Shown piece after piece: positions 8,563 through 17,823 of a stretch of 57,932 nt of DNA. Origin of the DNA: Gammaproteobacteria bacterium (GTDB taxonomy: Bacteria > Pseudomonadota > Gammaproteobacteria > DSM-19610); NCBI GenBank assembly GCA_015494295.1, contig WGBO01000055.1, positions 1 to 57,932 of the forward strand, written 5' to 3'. The first letter of the stretch is position 1, and the number at the start of each line of letters is the position of its first letter. Below the pieces are notes generated by a model that did not search any database, was not told the DNA's origin, and saw only the letters and a program-made list of their open reading frames with translations. The position numbers and the translations under genes are program-made.

Positions 8563-9360
8563 TCAGAGGTAGGCGGACCAGTCGCGGGAGTCGTCGCCGA
8601 AGACGAAGAAGAAGGGGTTGAGGAGGGAGTCCTTGGTGTTGTAACGCAGCGGCTTCATGTCCAGGTCGGTGAGGTGTCCACCGGCTTCGGTCACCACGCA
8701 GTGGGCGGCAGCGGTATCCCATTCCGAGGTCAGGCCCAGGCGCGGATAGACGTCCGCGGCGCCCTCGGCCACCAGGCAGATCTTCAGTGAGCTTCCCATG
8801 CTGACGATTTCATGCTCGCCGAGTTTTTCCAGGAAGGCCTTCAGCGAGTCGCCCTGGTGGGAACGGCTGCCGACCACGGCCACCGGTCCATCGGACAGCT
8901 TGCGCACATGGATGGCCTTCTCGCCTTCGTCGGGCGATTCCTTCACCGCGCCCCGACCCTCGCAGGCTGCGTAGGTAACGCCCGTCACCGGCACATGGAC
9001 CACCCCCAGCACCGGCTTGCCGTCGCGGATCAGCGCGATGTTCACGGTAAACTCGCCGTTGCGCTTGATGAATTCCCTGGTGCCGTCGAGCGGATCGATC
9101 AGCCAGTAGGTTTTCCAGGCCGCGCGTTCCTCGAAGGGGATCTTCGCGTCCTCCTCGGACAACACGGGAATATCCGGCGTCAGCGCCTTCAGTCCGGCCA
9201 CGATGGTATTGTGCGAGGCCATGTCGGCGGCGGTCAGCGGCGACTTGTCCTCCTTGTCCTCCACCGAAAATTCGGTGCCGTACACCTCGAGAATCTTCTC
9301 GCCGGCCTGTTTCGCCAACTGGCGCACGTCGTTCAGGTAGTCACAGGGGTTCATGCTCAT
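8563..9360 (-). CDS. cysQ: 3'(2'),5'-bisphosphate nucleotidase CysQ
   Basis: The 265-residue protein of the inositol-monophosphatase-like family has the metal-binding motifs SEED and WLIDPLDGTREFI and the later SEWDTAAAHCVVTEAGG. CysQ dephosphorylates PAP to AMP during sulfate assimilation, and YVNIAL-type sequence (FTVNIALIRDGKP) fits that subfamily. The ATG at 9360 (MSMNPCDYL) was chosen over an in-frame GTG at 9375. It converges on the vanZ-like gene across repeat copy A and diverges from yrfG. Confidence 0.9.
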   Translation of the reverse strand: MSMNPCDYLNDVRQLAKQAGEKILEVYGTEFSVEDKEDKSPLTAADMASHNTIVAGLKALTPDIPVLSEEDAKIPFEERAAWKTYWLIDPLDGTREFIKRNGEFTVNIALIRDGKPVLGVVHVPVTGVTYAACEGRGAVKESPDEGEKAIHVRKLSDGPVAVVGSRSHQGDSLKAFLEKLGEHEIVSMGSSLKICLVAEGAADVYPRLGLTSEWDTAAAHCVVTEAGGHLTDLDMKPLRYNTKDSLLNPFFFVFGDDSRDWSAYL

Positions 9361-9428
9361 GTCTCGCCGCTTCACGCATCAGGGGGAAGGCCGTATCATA
9401 CGCTATCCCCGCGCAGCGATTAAGCACC

Positions 9429-10115
9429 ATGACCCGCAAACTTCCCTGGCCGGATATCGACACCGTATTCCTGGATATGGACGGCACCCTGCTCGACCTG
9501 CATTTCGACAACCACTTCTGGCAGGAACACGTGCCGCTGCGCTGGGCGGAAAAACACGGCGTCAGCGTGGACGAGGCGAAGCGGTCGCTGTTCCCCCGCT
9601 TCCGCTCGGTGGAGGGCACCATCGACTGGTACTGCGTGGACTACTGGAGCCGTGAACTGGACCTCGACATCGCGGCGCTGAAACGCGAGGTCGCGCACCT
9701 CATCCAGGTGCACCCGCAGGTTGCCGAGGTATTGCAGATCCTGGCCGCCAGCGAACGCCGCGTGGCGCTGCTCACCAACGCCCACGAAAAGGTGGTGGAA
9801 CTGAAAATGGCGCACACCGGGCTGGCGAAACATTTCGACCACCTGATCTGCTCGCACGCCTTCGGCGTCCCCAAGGAGGACCCGCGCTTCTGGCCGGCGC
9901 TGGCCGAACGCGACCCCTTCAATCCCGACCGCACGCTGTTCGTTGACGACAGCCTGCCGGTGTTGCGGGCGGCGCGCGACTTCGGTATCCGCCACCTGCG
10001 CGCGGTGCGCATGCCCGATACCCGGGGAACACCGAAGGAAACCGGCGAATTCATCGCCATCGAACGCTTCGACGATCTGCTGCGGGGCCTTGCCGGCCCC
10101 GAGGCGCCTCAGTAA
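9429..10115 (+). CDS. yrfG: GMP/IMP nucleotidase YrfG, HAD family
   Basis: The 228-residue haloacid-dehalogenase-type phosphatase has motif I VFLDMDGTLLDL near the N-terminus, motif II LLTNAHEK and motif III/IV LFVDDSLPVL. The opening WPDIDTVFLDMDGT with FDNHFW matches the YrfG group, which removes phosphate from GMP and IMP. The gene stands alone on the plus strand. Its last 7 bases overlap the convergent YkgJ-like gene. Confidence 0.85.
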   Translation: MTRKLPWPDIDTVFLDMDGTLLDLHFDNHFWQEHVPLRWAEKHGVSVDEAKRSLFPRFRSVEGTIDWYCVDYWSRELDLDIAALKREVAHLIQVHPQVAEVLQILAASERRVALLTNAHEKVVELKMAHTGLAKHFDHLICSHAFGVPKEDPRFWPALAERDPFNPDRTLFVDDSLPVLRAARDFGIRHLRAVRMPDTRGTPKETGEFIAIERFDDLLRGLAGPEAPQ

Positions 10116-10525
10116 GGACGCTGCCCCCAGCGCTTGAAGCGCTTGCGGCAGTACTTCAGCAACGATTCGTAGCCGTCGAAGTAGAGCTCGAAACCGTCCT
10201 CCGCCGGCGCGTCGAACTCGCAATAGTCGTTGGAGTAGTCGCGGCAGATCTGCGGCCGGTCCTCGTAGATGCCGCAGCGCCCGTCCGGCTGGATGTGCGT
10301 GCAGGCGTTCTCCACCAGCAGGTACCAGCTACCTTCGTCCTTGTACACGCGGACGCCGCTGTGCGAGATCTGCCACAGCAGGAAATCAAAGTCTTCCTTG
10401 GAACGCGGGGTGTCGATCTCCTGGCTGATGTAGGTACAGCACCTGGTGTTGGTACAGAAACCGCACTTGGTCTCCGGCGTCATCTCCACTTCAACCGGGA
10501 TCCGCCGCTTGCCTGTCTTCGCCAT
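10109..10525 (-). CDS. YkgJ-family cysteine-cluster protein
   Basis: This 138-residue protein has cysteines in the pattern CGFCTNTRCCTY near the N-terminus, then CTHIQPDGRCGIYEDRPQICRDY. That is the zinc- or iron-chelating cluster of the YkgJ/CxxCxxCC family, whose function is not established. The gene begins 3 nt after the PilZ-like gene ends, so the two are probably co-transcribed. Confidence 0.75.
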   Translation of the reverse strand: MAKTGKRRIPVEVEMTPETKCGFCTNTRCCTYISQEIDTPRSKEDFDFLLWQISHSGVRVYKDEGSWYLLVENACTHIQPDGRCGIYEDRPQICRDYSNDYCEFDAPAEDGFELYFDGYESLLKYCRKRFKRWGQRPY

Positions 10526-10528
10526 CGT

Positions 10529-12037
10529 TCAATCCGCCGTGGTAAATTCAAAACAGTCGAAATGGCCGGTCTGCTCCACCGCCGCCGCGCAGACGACCGC
10601 CACTTCACGCTCACCGACCTGGATCCGCATCGGACGCCGCGGGCAATACAGGCCGGCCGGCGCCAACAGGCGCGCGGCGACTGCCCGCCCGCTCGCGGAC
10701 GGCAGGAACAGGGCATTGCGCCGCACGCGGCTGTCTGTGTCGCCGTCCAGCTCCAGCGACACCGGCGCCGGCACGCCCTCGACCGCCTCCACGCCCAGTT
10801 CGGTACCCTGGTCGCGCCCATCGCGCACCCAGCGAATAACCATCAGCCGTGGCGGCATGTCCGCGGGCGCCTTGCCGTCCGCCACCACGCACAGCAAATC
10901 GCCCACCTGCAGGCTGTTCGCCGCGCTCCCCGCCCAGCCGAGCCGGAACCCCTGTTCGCTGCGGTCGCGGATCGCCCAGCGACGCGGTTCGGGCGCCTCG
11001 TCCTGCTGTTGCGCCTGCAACCACTGGTGGATGGCCTCCAGCCCCACCACCACCTCGATCCAGTTGCCGTCCAGGCGACGGCGGCTGCGGCGCTTGTCGC
11101 GCGGTGTCACCTCCGGCATCAGGTGGCGCAGGATCATCGCCTCACTGCGCTGGCGGCGCCGTTCCGGGCTCAGCGCCACGAGTGTCTTGTGCATCAGTTG
11201 CAGCGCCGCGCGCGCGTCGATGATAAAGGGTTCGTCCGCCTCCACCGGTGGTTTCAGGAACACGCAGTGACGAGGGCGGCTGTCGCTTTTCAGGTCGACG
11301 AAGAACAATCCTTCCGGCACACCCTCCCAACTGTCGCCGGGCACCACCCGCACCCTGGACGCATATTGCAGCAGGGTGCGGTAGTAGAGGTCGGCCTGGC
11401 CTTCCTCCGCCGAGAAGGGATCGGCCAGCGCCAGCAGACAGGTGGCGTGATAGGTCGCGGCCAGACTCACCGTGCTGCCCACTTCGCTGTCGTCGAGGGC
11501 ATCGTGCACACCGTGATGGCGCGCCAGCCGGTAGAGCTGGTTCAGTTCCAGGAAAACGAAAGGCGGCTCGGGACGGTAGTAACGGTAGCTGTGCAGCAAC
11601 GCCGCGGCGAGCTGGCGCGCCGCGGCACGCAGCACCCGCCCGAAACCGACGCGGTCACGCTGTGGCCCGCCGGCCTCGTACAGCGCCTTGATCACCAGCT
11701 TGTAACCGTTGGCCATGCCCAGGCACAGGCGCTCGATGTCGTCCACCGCGGCCTGGCGCTGATCGCGGCCAGGCAACTGCTGGCGCAGGCGTATCGGTTC
11801 GGCCGCCTCGAACAGGCGTTGCACGAAGGGACGGTAGACATCGAGCAGGGTCAGCCGCCGTTCAGGATCGAGACGCTGCTCGTTGAGCGGCTCCAGCGAC
11901 AGCAACACCCGCCGCGCCGATTCGCCGGCATGCATGGCGGGCATGCCGGCCAGGCTGTCGTGCAGGCGCCGCGGATCCAGCTCCAGCGTCGGGTCCTGGA
12001 AATCATGCTGTTCCGGGGTGGTCAGCAACAAACTCAT
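10529..12037 (-). CDS. PilZ-domain-like protein of unknown function
   Basis: The 502-residue soluble protein has a long helical N-terminal region (about 1-300) with FVFLELNQLYRLARHHG. Its C-terminal part contains WAIRDRSEQGFRL, which resembles the (D/N)xSxxG strand of PilZ domains, and IRWVRDGRDQGTELGVE, also PilZ-like. The upstream RRSRRRLDG could provide the arginines that bind c-di-GMP. It starts 15 nt after gspN ends, so a link between c-di-GMP and type II secretion is possible but unproven. Distribution and exact role are unknown to me. Confidence 0.55.
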   Translation of the reverse strand: MSLLLTTPEQHDFQDPTLELDPRRLHDSLAGMPAMHAGESARRVLLSLEPLNEQRLDPERRLTLLDVYRPFVQRLFEAAEPIRLRQQLPGRDQRQAAVDDIERLCLGMANGYKLVIKALYEAGGPQRDRVGFGRVLRAAARQLAAALLHSYRYYRPEPPFVFLELNQLYRLARHHGVHDALDDSEVGSTVSLAATYHATCLLALADPFSAEEGQADLYYRTLLQYASRVRVVPGDSWEGVPEGLFFVDLKSDSRPRHCVFLKPPVEADEPFIIDARAALQLMHKTLVALSPERRRQRSEAMILRHLMPEVTPRDKRRSRRRLDGNWIEVVVGLEAIHQWLQAQQQDEAPEPRRWAIRDRSEQGFRLGWAGSAANSLQVGDLLCVVADGKAPADMPPRLMVIRWVRDGRDQGTELGVEAVEGVPAPVSLELDGDTDSRVRRNALFLPSASGRAVAARLLAPAGLYCPRRPMRIQVGEREVAVVCAAAVEQTGHFDCFEFTTAD

Positions 12038-12052
12038 ATCGATACGATCCGG

Positions 12053-12793
12053 CTACAGGCTGTCAGACCATTCCAGGTAGTACAGGCCGTCGCGGTACTC
12101 CGCAAAGGACGACAGGAAACGGTTCACCGCCTGGGGCACCTGGCCATTGCGGCGGATACGGGCATCGAGGCGGTAGGCGCCGGCGGCTTCCAGGGCCACG
12201 TCCGCCTCCACGCCGAGGGCGCCGCCGCTGGCAACCAGGCGTCCCCGGGTGACGGTTTCGTCGTGTTCCGTGGTCAGCGTGACGGTGCCCAGCAACAGGT
12301 CCAGGGGCGCCTCGATGCGCGCCGGCGACCAGCGCAACTCGCCGCTGAACAACGGAACGCCCTCGGCGGGAAAAACCACCTCGTCGAGTGAAAATACCAG
12401 GTTGCCGGCCACCTTCACCTGGTCCACGCCCAGCCGGTACAGCAACTCGGCGGCCGGCAGGCTGCCGGACAGGTCGTGCAACAACGGCGTACCGTCAAAC
12501 GACACCCCCGCCCTTGCACGCAGCGGCTTGTCGTACAGACGCCCGCGCAAGGCAAACTCCACGCGCCCGCTCAGCAACGGCAACCAGCGGAAACGCCAGC
12601 CCAGCGCACTGACTTCCATGCCCTGTACCCGCAGGCGCCGCGCCTCGCCGCGCCACAAGGTGCCCTGCACGCGGCCGATCGCCACCCCGGGCAGTTCCGG
12701 CGCCAGCGCCAGCACCCGCTCGGCGGGCAGCGTAGCCACCAGGAACAGCAGCCACGCCGCGACACCCAGCAGCCATGCCCGCCAGCCCTTCAT
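12053..12793 (-). CDS. gspN: Type II secretion protein GspN
   Basis: The 246-residue protein has an N-terminal membrane anchor (GVAAWLLFLVATLPAERVLAL, about 8-28) followed by a beta-rich periplasmic domain with the GspN-like start GVAIGRVQGTLWRGEA. It is the last gene of the gsp operon. The ATG at 12793 overlaps the gspM stop in an ATGA arrangement and is preferred over in-frame upstream starts. GspN is an accessory inner-membrane component and is not universal in type II systems. Confidence 0.8.
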   Translation of the reverse strand: MKGWRAWLLGVAAWLLFLVATLPAERVLALAPELPGVAIGRVQGTLWRGEARRLRVQGMEVSALGWRFRWLPLLSGRVEFALRGRLYDKPLRARAGVSFDGTPLLHDLSGSLPAAELLYRLGVDQVKVAGNLVFSLDEVVFPAEGVPLFSGELRWSPARIEAPLDLLLGTVTLTTEHDETVTRGRLVASGGALGVEADVALEAAGAYRLDARIRRNGQVPQAVNRFLSSFAEYRDGLYYLEWSDSL

Positions 12794-13281
12794 CAGCCGG
12801 CGGGGCCCAGCAGGGTCAGACGGGCATTCACCCGCCCCTCGCCCTGTGGTTCGAGCGTCACCACGGTCGCCTCCACCAGGTAGTCGCGATCCAGCTTGCC
12901 CAGCCACAACACGATGTCATCGAACGACGCGCCTTCCAGCCAGATCTTGACGCCGCGGCTGCCGTCCGGCTCGACGCGCTTGATGGCGGGCCCCAGTCCG
13001 GCGGCACGCGCCGACTGGTCAACCACCGCCAGCAGGGAGCGGCCGCCCAGCCCGCGCGCGGGACCGCGCGCGCTGCCGCGCAGGGCTTTTACCTGCGCGC
13101 TGGCCTGTTTCATCCAGTCCAGCGTTTCCTGCTGCGCGGCGACGTTCTTTTTCAGATCGTCGTAGGACACCGCGACCGGCTCCCACACCAGCAGGTAGAA
13201 CAGCGTCAGCACCAGCGCCAGCGCGCCGCCGGCGACCATCCGCCGTTCGCGCGGCTCCAGCCCCATGAACCAGTCCTTCAT
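12793..13281 (-). CDS. gspM: Type II secretion protein GspM
   Basis: The 162-residue bitopic protein starts MKDWFMGLEPRERRMVAGG, the usual GspM opening, followed by a transmembrane helix at about 14-32. The periplasmic part has a coiled coil and a ferredoxin-like fold with FDDIVLWLGKLDRDY. GspM binds GspL in the inner-membrane platform. It overlaps gspL by 4 nt and gspN by 3 nt. Confidence 0.85.
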   Translation of the reverse strand: MKDWFMGLEPRERRMVAGGALALVLTLFYLLVWEPVAVSYDDLKKNVAAQQETLDWMKQASAQVKALRGSARGPARGLGGRSLLAVVDQSARAAGLGPAIKRVEPDGSRGVKIWLEGASFDDIVLWLGKLDRDYLVEATVVTLEPQGEGRVNARLTLLGPAG

Positions 13282-14486
13282 GCCCGTCCTCCCTCGATGC
13301 GCAGACGGCTGCTGACCTTGCCGTCCTTCCGGGTGGTGGCGGACTGGATCTCGGCGCGCAGCCCGGCGTCACTGACCAGCGTCTGCTTGAGCTGGTCCAG
13401 CAACTGCACGTTGTCGGCCAGCAGTTCCAGATCCAGGCGGCCATCGCGGAAAGTGGCGCCGTTGATACGAATGCCCTTGCTGTTGCGGAGGATCTTGCCG
13501 ACGTCGGCCAACATGGCCAGGAAACCGGCCTTGCCGCCGGCGCCTGCCTGGCGCTGCAACTGCCGGAGCTGCTGCTCCATCTGTGCGCGCGGATTGACGA
13601 TGCGGCGCGCCTGCGGGAAGGTGTCGCGGTACACCTGCACGATCTCGTCCTCGAGCTGCGCCTGGCGCTGGCCGAGGCGGTAATAGTCGAGCGCCGTGGA
13701 CGCGCCGGTCAGCACCAGCCCGGCTGCCAGCAGCGCCGCCGTCGCCTTCCAGGGACGCAGTATCCGGCCCCATTCCTCGCTGCGGCTGTACGGCCCCTGC
13801 AACAGATCCAGCAAGGGGCCCTGCACGATGCCGCGGCCGAGCACCTCCAGCCCGTTCAGCAACGGCTCGACGGTTTCGATGGCGAGCCCCTCGACCTCGA
13901 GACTGCCGCCGCCGTACAGGCGCGCCACGGACGGCGCCTCGCCGCGCGAGACGAACAGGGCCAGCAGCGAGGCAAAGGTTTCCAGGTCGCTGACAAAGCC
14001 GGCCCAGGCGCCGCTGCGCACCAGCACGCGGCCGTCTTCCACCATCAAACTCCAGCCATCCTCCGTGAGCGGCAGCGCCAGTGTCTCCGGCACCCACTGG
14101 TGGGCCGCGATCCGGTGTTCCGAGAGCAGCGCGCTCCAGGCCTCCATGCGCGCGCGGTCGACCACCGCGACGGGGTAGCGGCCGTCCTCCTGCATGGGTC
14201 CGATGGCGAAGTGCAAAGTCTCGACATCGGCGGCGAGTTGTTCCTCCAGGACGTAGGGAATGGCGCGCAACACCCGCTGCCGGTTACGCCCTGGCACCCG
14301 CGCCTCGCTGAGCAACACATCGTCGCCGGGCACGATCACCAGGATCCGCGCCGCGCCCGCCACCACGCCCGCCTCGGGCGCGCCCTCGCGCACCGGGGTA
14401 CGGCCGGCGCCGCTTTCGTCGACCAGCATCCAGTCCCGAAAACCGTCCCCCGCCGTCGCCAGCCGTATCAGTAAGGTATCCGCCAT
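13278..14486 (-). CDS. gspL: Type II secretion protein GspL
   Basis: The 402-residue protein has an N-terminal cytoplasmic actin-like part (MADTLLIRL to about residue 240, including VIVPGDDVLLSEARVPGRNRQ), one transmembrane helix at about 248-268, and a periplasmic ferredoxin-like domain (about 300-402). GspL couples the secretion ATPase GspE to the pseudopilus platform. gspE itself is not in this window. Confidence 0.88.
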   Translation of the reverse strand: MADTLLIRLATAGDGFRDWMLVDESGAGRTPVREGAPEAGVVAGAARILVIVPGDDVLLSEARVPGRNRQRVLRAIPYVLEEQLAADVETLHFAIGPMQEDGRYPVAVVDRARMEAWSALLSEHRIAAHQWVPETLALPLTEDGWSLMVEDGRVLVRSGAWAGFVSDLETFASLLALFVSRGEAPSVARLYGGGSLEVEGLAIETVEPLLNGLEVLGRGIVQGPLLDLLQGPYSRSEEWGRILRPWKATAALLAAGLVLTGASTALDYYRLGQRQAQLEDEIVQVYRDTFPQARRIVNPRAQMEQQLRQLQRQAGAGGKAGFLAMLADVGKILRNSKGIRINGATFRDGRLDLELLADNVQLLDQLKQTLVSDAGLRAEIQSATTRKDGKVSSRLRIEGGRA

Positions 14487-14553
14487 CCGTCCATTATCCT
14501 GTTATTTCGGGACACATCCTATCACGATAACTTCATGTTTTATGCCGCCTTCG

Positions 14554-15537
14554 TCACTCCGCCCGCGGCGGCGCCGGCGCCCGCACCGGGTCCGCGAACA
14601 CGCGCCGCCGGCCGATCACCCTGACCGTGCCACGGTCGCGCTGCATGAGACTCGCCAGCCGTGCCCGCCCCTGCCCGACGTTGGCTTCGGCCACGGTCAG
14701 GAACCAGTGGCTCTCCACGTCCAGCGCGTCGGCGTCGACCTGGCGGCCGGCCAGCGCCGGCTGCTGCAACAGGTCCTGCAATTTCTCGAAACCGTTGTCG
14801 CCGCGCGCCTCGACCATGGCCTCGCCGTCCGCCAGTGTCAGTCCCTCCGCCAGGGTGGTCAGCACCTCGGCCGTGGCCGTATTCACGTTCAGCGCCGTTG
14901 CCTCCGGCAACGCGGTCACGAACGGCACGCCCCCGTTGGCGCCCAGCAATGTCGCCACCACCTCCGCGTCATACCCCTTCACCAGCCGCAACTCGCTGAC
15001 ATCGGCCATCAGCCGGTTGGCGGCCCGGTAGGCGGGGTCCAGCAACTGGTAGGTCTCGTCCTCGGCGCCATCGGGGAAGCGGGTGTCGATATCCTTGTCC
15101 AGCCAGTCCACCAGTGCATCGGCCAGCGACTCGTCAAGCTTCAGGGTACGCAGCAAACGCTTGTAGCGGGCAATGGCGGCGCTGTCGGCCTCGCCGTCCA
15201 CCACCAGGTTGTTGAGATTGAAGCGTCCCTGCAGATCGATGACCCGGCCGGACACCGAGCCGCCTTCCACGAACGAGGCCGGCACCTGCATGGCCCAGTC
15301 TTCGCCGAGGTGGTCGACCTCGCTTTCCTTCGCATCGCGGGCCAGCACCACCCGCGCCCAGCTCTCGGCCCCCAGCACGTAGGCCCAGGCCTGTTCGCCG
15401 TGCAGCAGGTTGCCGGTGCGGCGCATATCGAGTTGCTGGCGACTGGTCATGGCTACCGCCGCCACCGTCGCCAGCGACACGATCAGCAGCGCAGTCAGCA
15501 ACGCCACGCCCGCCTGGCTGCGCGGCGTGGCGTTCAT
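14554..15537 (-). CDS. gspK: Type II secretion minor pseudopilin GspK
   Basis: The 327-residue protein starts with a short leader and a hydrophobic helix (GVALLTALLIVSLATVAAVAM). It then has the large GspK domain with two helix-hairpin-helix-like parts (LNVNTATAEVLTTLAEGLT near 230). GspK caps the pseudopilus tip with GspI and GspJ. Its prepilin cleavage position is the Gly before Val-Ala-Leu-Leu. It overlaps gspJ by 4 nt, and a 67-bp gap separates it from gspL. Confidence 0.88.
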   Translation of the reverse strand: MNATPRSQAGVALLTALLIVSLATVAAVAMTSRQQLDMRRTGNLLHGEQAWAYVLGAESWARVVLARDAKESEVDHLGEDWAMQVPASFVEGGSVSGRVIDLQGRFNLNNLVVDGEADSAAIARYKRLLRTLKLDESLADALVDWLDKDIDTRFPDGAEDETYQLLDPAYRAANRLMADVSELRLVKGYDAEVVATLLGANGGVPFVTALPEATALNVNTATAEVLTTLAEGLTLADGEAMVEARGDNGFEKLQDLLQQPALAGRQVDADALDVESHWFLTVAEANVGQGRARLASLMQRDRGTVRVIGRRRVFADPVRAPAPPRAE

Positions 15538-16244
15538 GCGCGGCCTCCCCGTTCGGGCACCCCGGCATCCCCTTCACCACCCGGATCCGGTTCACCACCG
15601 GCGCCGGGTTGCGCCGGCGGCGGCTGGTAGCTGTCCGGCAGGCGGAAAATCCACGTTAGCACCCCCAGGTCTTCCAGCGACAGTCGCACTTCCACCGCAC
15701 GCGGCCACTGCGGCGGCGCGTTCGCGGCGCTGCCGGAGGTGTTGATGTTGTCCGGCGGCCAGCGTTCCTGCCAGCTATCGCGCGCGTCCAGGTAGCGCAG
15801 TACCAGCCCCTCCGTCCGGTCCAGCAGCAACTGGCGGTCGGGAACGCTGTCCTGGGAACGGTCCAGCACCCGCCAGGCGTGGCGCACCAGCGCCCCGTCC
15901 TCGACCACATAGGCGACACGCTGAAGGTTGCTGCGCAGGAAGCCGGCGGGATTGGGGTAACCGGCGTGGGTGAACTCCACGCCCGCGTAACTGCCGCCAC
16001 CCTGCAGGGCCGGCAACGGATCGCCATAGGCGTTACGGATGTCGCGGGCGATGAACTGTTCGAAATCGCGCTGCAGGATATGGTAGGCCAGTTGCAGGTC
16101 GCGCATCCGTTCCGAGTGTTCCCCGGTACGGAACTGCTGGCGCATCACGTTACCCAGGCCGCTGTAGGCCATGATGCCGATGGCCGCGAAGATCGACAGC
16201 GACACCAGCAGTTCCAGCAGGGTAAAGCCGCGCGCCGCGCGCAT
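15534..16244 (-). CDS. gspJ: Type II secretion minor pseudopilin GspJ
   Basis: The 236-residue protein begins MRAARGFTLLELLVSLSIFAAIG, with prepilin peptidase cleavage expected between Gly and Phe. GspJ-typical MRDLQLAYHILQRDFEQ follows. A Pro/Gly-rich C-terminal extension (from about residue 208) is longer than usual. It overlaps both neighbours by one to four bases, consistent with one transcript. Confidence 0.88.
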   Translation of the reverse strand: MRAARGFTLLELLVSLSIFAAIGIMAYSGLGNVMRQQFRTGEHSERMRDLQLAYHILQRDFEQFIARDIRNAYGDPLPALQGGGSYAGVEFTHAGYPNPAGFLRSNLQRVAYVVEDGALVRHAWRVLDRSQDSVPDRQLLLDRTEGLVLRYLDARDSWQERWPPDNINTSGSAANAPPQWPRAVEVRLSLEDLGVLTWIFRLPDSYQPPPAQPGAGGEPDPGGEGDAGVPERGGRA

Positions 16245-16636
16245 CAGCGTTTCTCCACGAAGCCGCTGAGCCTGGCCAGCGGCGCGGCGTCATCGTCGCC
16301 GTCGGCGCGAAACACCTCGATGTCCAGGCGGCGCATGTCCTGCTCGCCGGTCTGGGTCACCTGCATCACCCAGCGCCAGGAACGGCTGCGGCGGCCGGAG
16401 GCGTCCTCGGGGAAATCGACCTCGCCCTTCTGCTGGCCCAGCCGCGGCCAGTTGCCCATCACCTGGACCGACGCGAGCTGGTTGCGCGCCACCCACTGCG
16501 CGAACACCTGGTCGCGCAACGCGGCCTGGGTGCGGGTGAAGCCGCCCACCGTCTGGATCACCGCGCCCAGCGCCAGGCTCACCACCACCAGCGCCACCAT
16601 GATCTCCAGCAGCGTGAAACCGCGCGCGCGCCTCAT
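16244..16636 (-). CDS. gspI: Type II secretion minor pseudopilin GspI
   Basis: The 130-residue protein starts MRRARGFTLLEIMVALVVVSLALGA, a classical prepilin leader cut at Gly-Phe. QWVARNQLASVQV follows and is the GspI-specific region. The ATG at 16636 gives a 6-residue leader; an upstream in-frame start would give a 29-residue leader and is less likely. The 5' end overlaps gspH by 4 nt. Confidence 0.88.
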   Translation of the reverse strand: MRRARGFTLLEIMVALVVVSLALGAVIQTVGGFTRTQAALRDQVFAQWVARNQLASVQVMGNWPRLGQQKGEVDFPEDASGRRSRSWRWVMQVTQTGEQDMRRLDIEVFRADGDDDAAPLARLSGFVEKR

Positions 16637-17190
16637 GGCTGCAACTCCAGGCGCCCCAGCAGGCTGCCCTTGAGCAGGTAGCGCTGCTCGCTGTGCGGCG
16701 ACCACAGGGTGACCACGAACGGCGTCATCTCGCCGCTCGACAGCAAAAACACCTGGGGCATGTCCGATTCCTCGCTGACCAGCGAGGGCGGGGGATTGTC
16801 TTCAAGTTCCAGGCGCAGGCGGATATCGTCCGGCAACTCGCGCGCGCGCAGCGGGCGCTCGTCGTCGAGCGCTCGCCAGCGGCCGTCGGCCAGGATCATG
16901 AAGGCGTAGCCGTCGTCGCGAAAACGGACCGCCAGTTGCTCGCCGCGCATCACCGCTTCCTGGCTCGCCATGTCCAGCAACGCGGCCAGTCGCGTCGCCT
17001 CGCGTTCCAGCAGTCTGGCGTGCGAGTCACCGCGCAGCGACAGGGCGGACACGCTCAGCATGATGCCGATGATAACCACCACCACCATGACTTCCAGCAG
17101 GGTGAAACCGCGCCGCCGCGCCGGACCGCAAAACGCAAACAGCCTGCCGGAGGCAGGCTGGTGTGCCGCGTAACGGTGGGTCACGATCAC
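16633..17190 (-). CDS. gspH: Type II secretion minor pseudopilin GspH
   Basis: The 185-residue pseudopilin has cleavage motif [20 protein letters not shown], then a GspH-type domain with the conserved ATRLAALLDMASQEAVMRGEQLAVRF. The only starts visible (GTG at 17190 or 17184) give a leader of 26-28 residues, long for this family. It follows gspG by 7 nt, so translation may be coupled. Confidence 0.85.
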   Translation of the reverse strand: MIVTHRYAAHQPASGRLFAFCGPARRRGFTLLEVMVVVVIIGIMLSVSALSLRGDSHARLLEREATRLAALLDMASQEAVMRGEQLAVRFRDDGYAFMILADGRWRALDDERPLRARELPDDIRLRLELEDNPPPSLVSEESDMPQVFLLSSGEMTPFVVTLWSPHSEQRYLLKGSLLGRLELQP

Positions 17191-17197
17191 GGGAGGG

Positions 17198-17626
17198 TCA
17201 GTTCAGATTCCAGTTCCCGATATCGTCGTCGCTCGGCTTGCGGTCAGGTCCCAGCGAGTACACGTCGATCGGGCCGTGCACGCCCGGCGACAGGTACTGG
17301 TAGGGCTGTTGCCAGGGATCGAGCGGAATGCGATCCATGTAGCCGTCGCCCCAGTTGGCCGGTTCCGGCGGAATGGTGGGCTTGGTCACCAGCGCCTCCA
17401 GGCCCTGCTCGGTGGTCGGATAGTCGTAGTTCTGCAACTTGTACATGTTGAGCGCGCCCTCGATGGCGCGGATGTTCGACTTGGCGGCGGTAATGCGGGC
17501 CTCGTCCGGACGGCTCATGAGCTTCGGTACCAGCACACCGGCCAGGATGCCGAGAATCACCACGACAACCATCACCTCGATCAGGGTAAAACCTCCAACA
17601 CGCTGTTTATTATAGTGAAAACTCAT
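17198..17626 (-). CDS. gspG: Type II secretion major pseudopilin GspG
   Basis: The 142-residue protein starts [20 protein letters not shown]. It has the conserved [33 protein letters not shown] region and the calcium-site-like C-terminal segment [17 protein letters not shown]. It is the most conserved pseudopilin and the first gene of the cluster. The ATG at 17626 gives a normal 11-residue leader. The genes for GspC, D, E and F, which commonly precede gspG, are absent from this window. Confidence 0.92.
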   Translation of the reverse strand: MSFHYNKQRVGGFTLIEVMVVVVILGILAGVLVPKLMSRPDEARITAAKSNIRAIEGALNMYKLQNYDYPTTEQGLEALVTKPTIPPEPANWGDGYMDRIPLDPWQQPYQYLSPGVHGPIDVYSLGPDRKPSDDDIGNWNLN

Positions 17627-17823
17627 AATCTGCTCTTGGGTAGTGAAACATCTGCCGGTCTGGCCCGCCCCGGCCTTTCGCCGGACCCCCTGCATGCGGC
17701 GCGCGCCGCGCGGCCGCGCCGCCACTGCGCGGGCAGCCGGCATTGTACCGTTTGCCGGGCCAGATGCGCCATTAGACGGCAGCACAGGGTAAAAAATCCC
17801 GAACCGGGTCACGAAATAACCAC

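Noticed and set aside
8390..8572. Short open frame through repeat copy A with a similar translated stretch in copy B (RSSERCLSG...AQGTRV)
   Set aside because: The similarity comes from the conserved nucleotide core. In copy C the same frame meets a TGA at once and stem changes alter the peptide, so the constraint is on structure and not on a protein.
10295..12391. Plus-strand open frame of ~700 codons opposite the YkgJ-like and PilZ-like genes
   Set aside because: Composition rich in Arg, His and Gln is that of an antisense frame; the minus-strand proteins have recognisable motifs.
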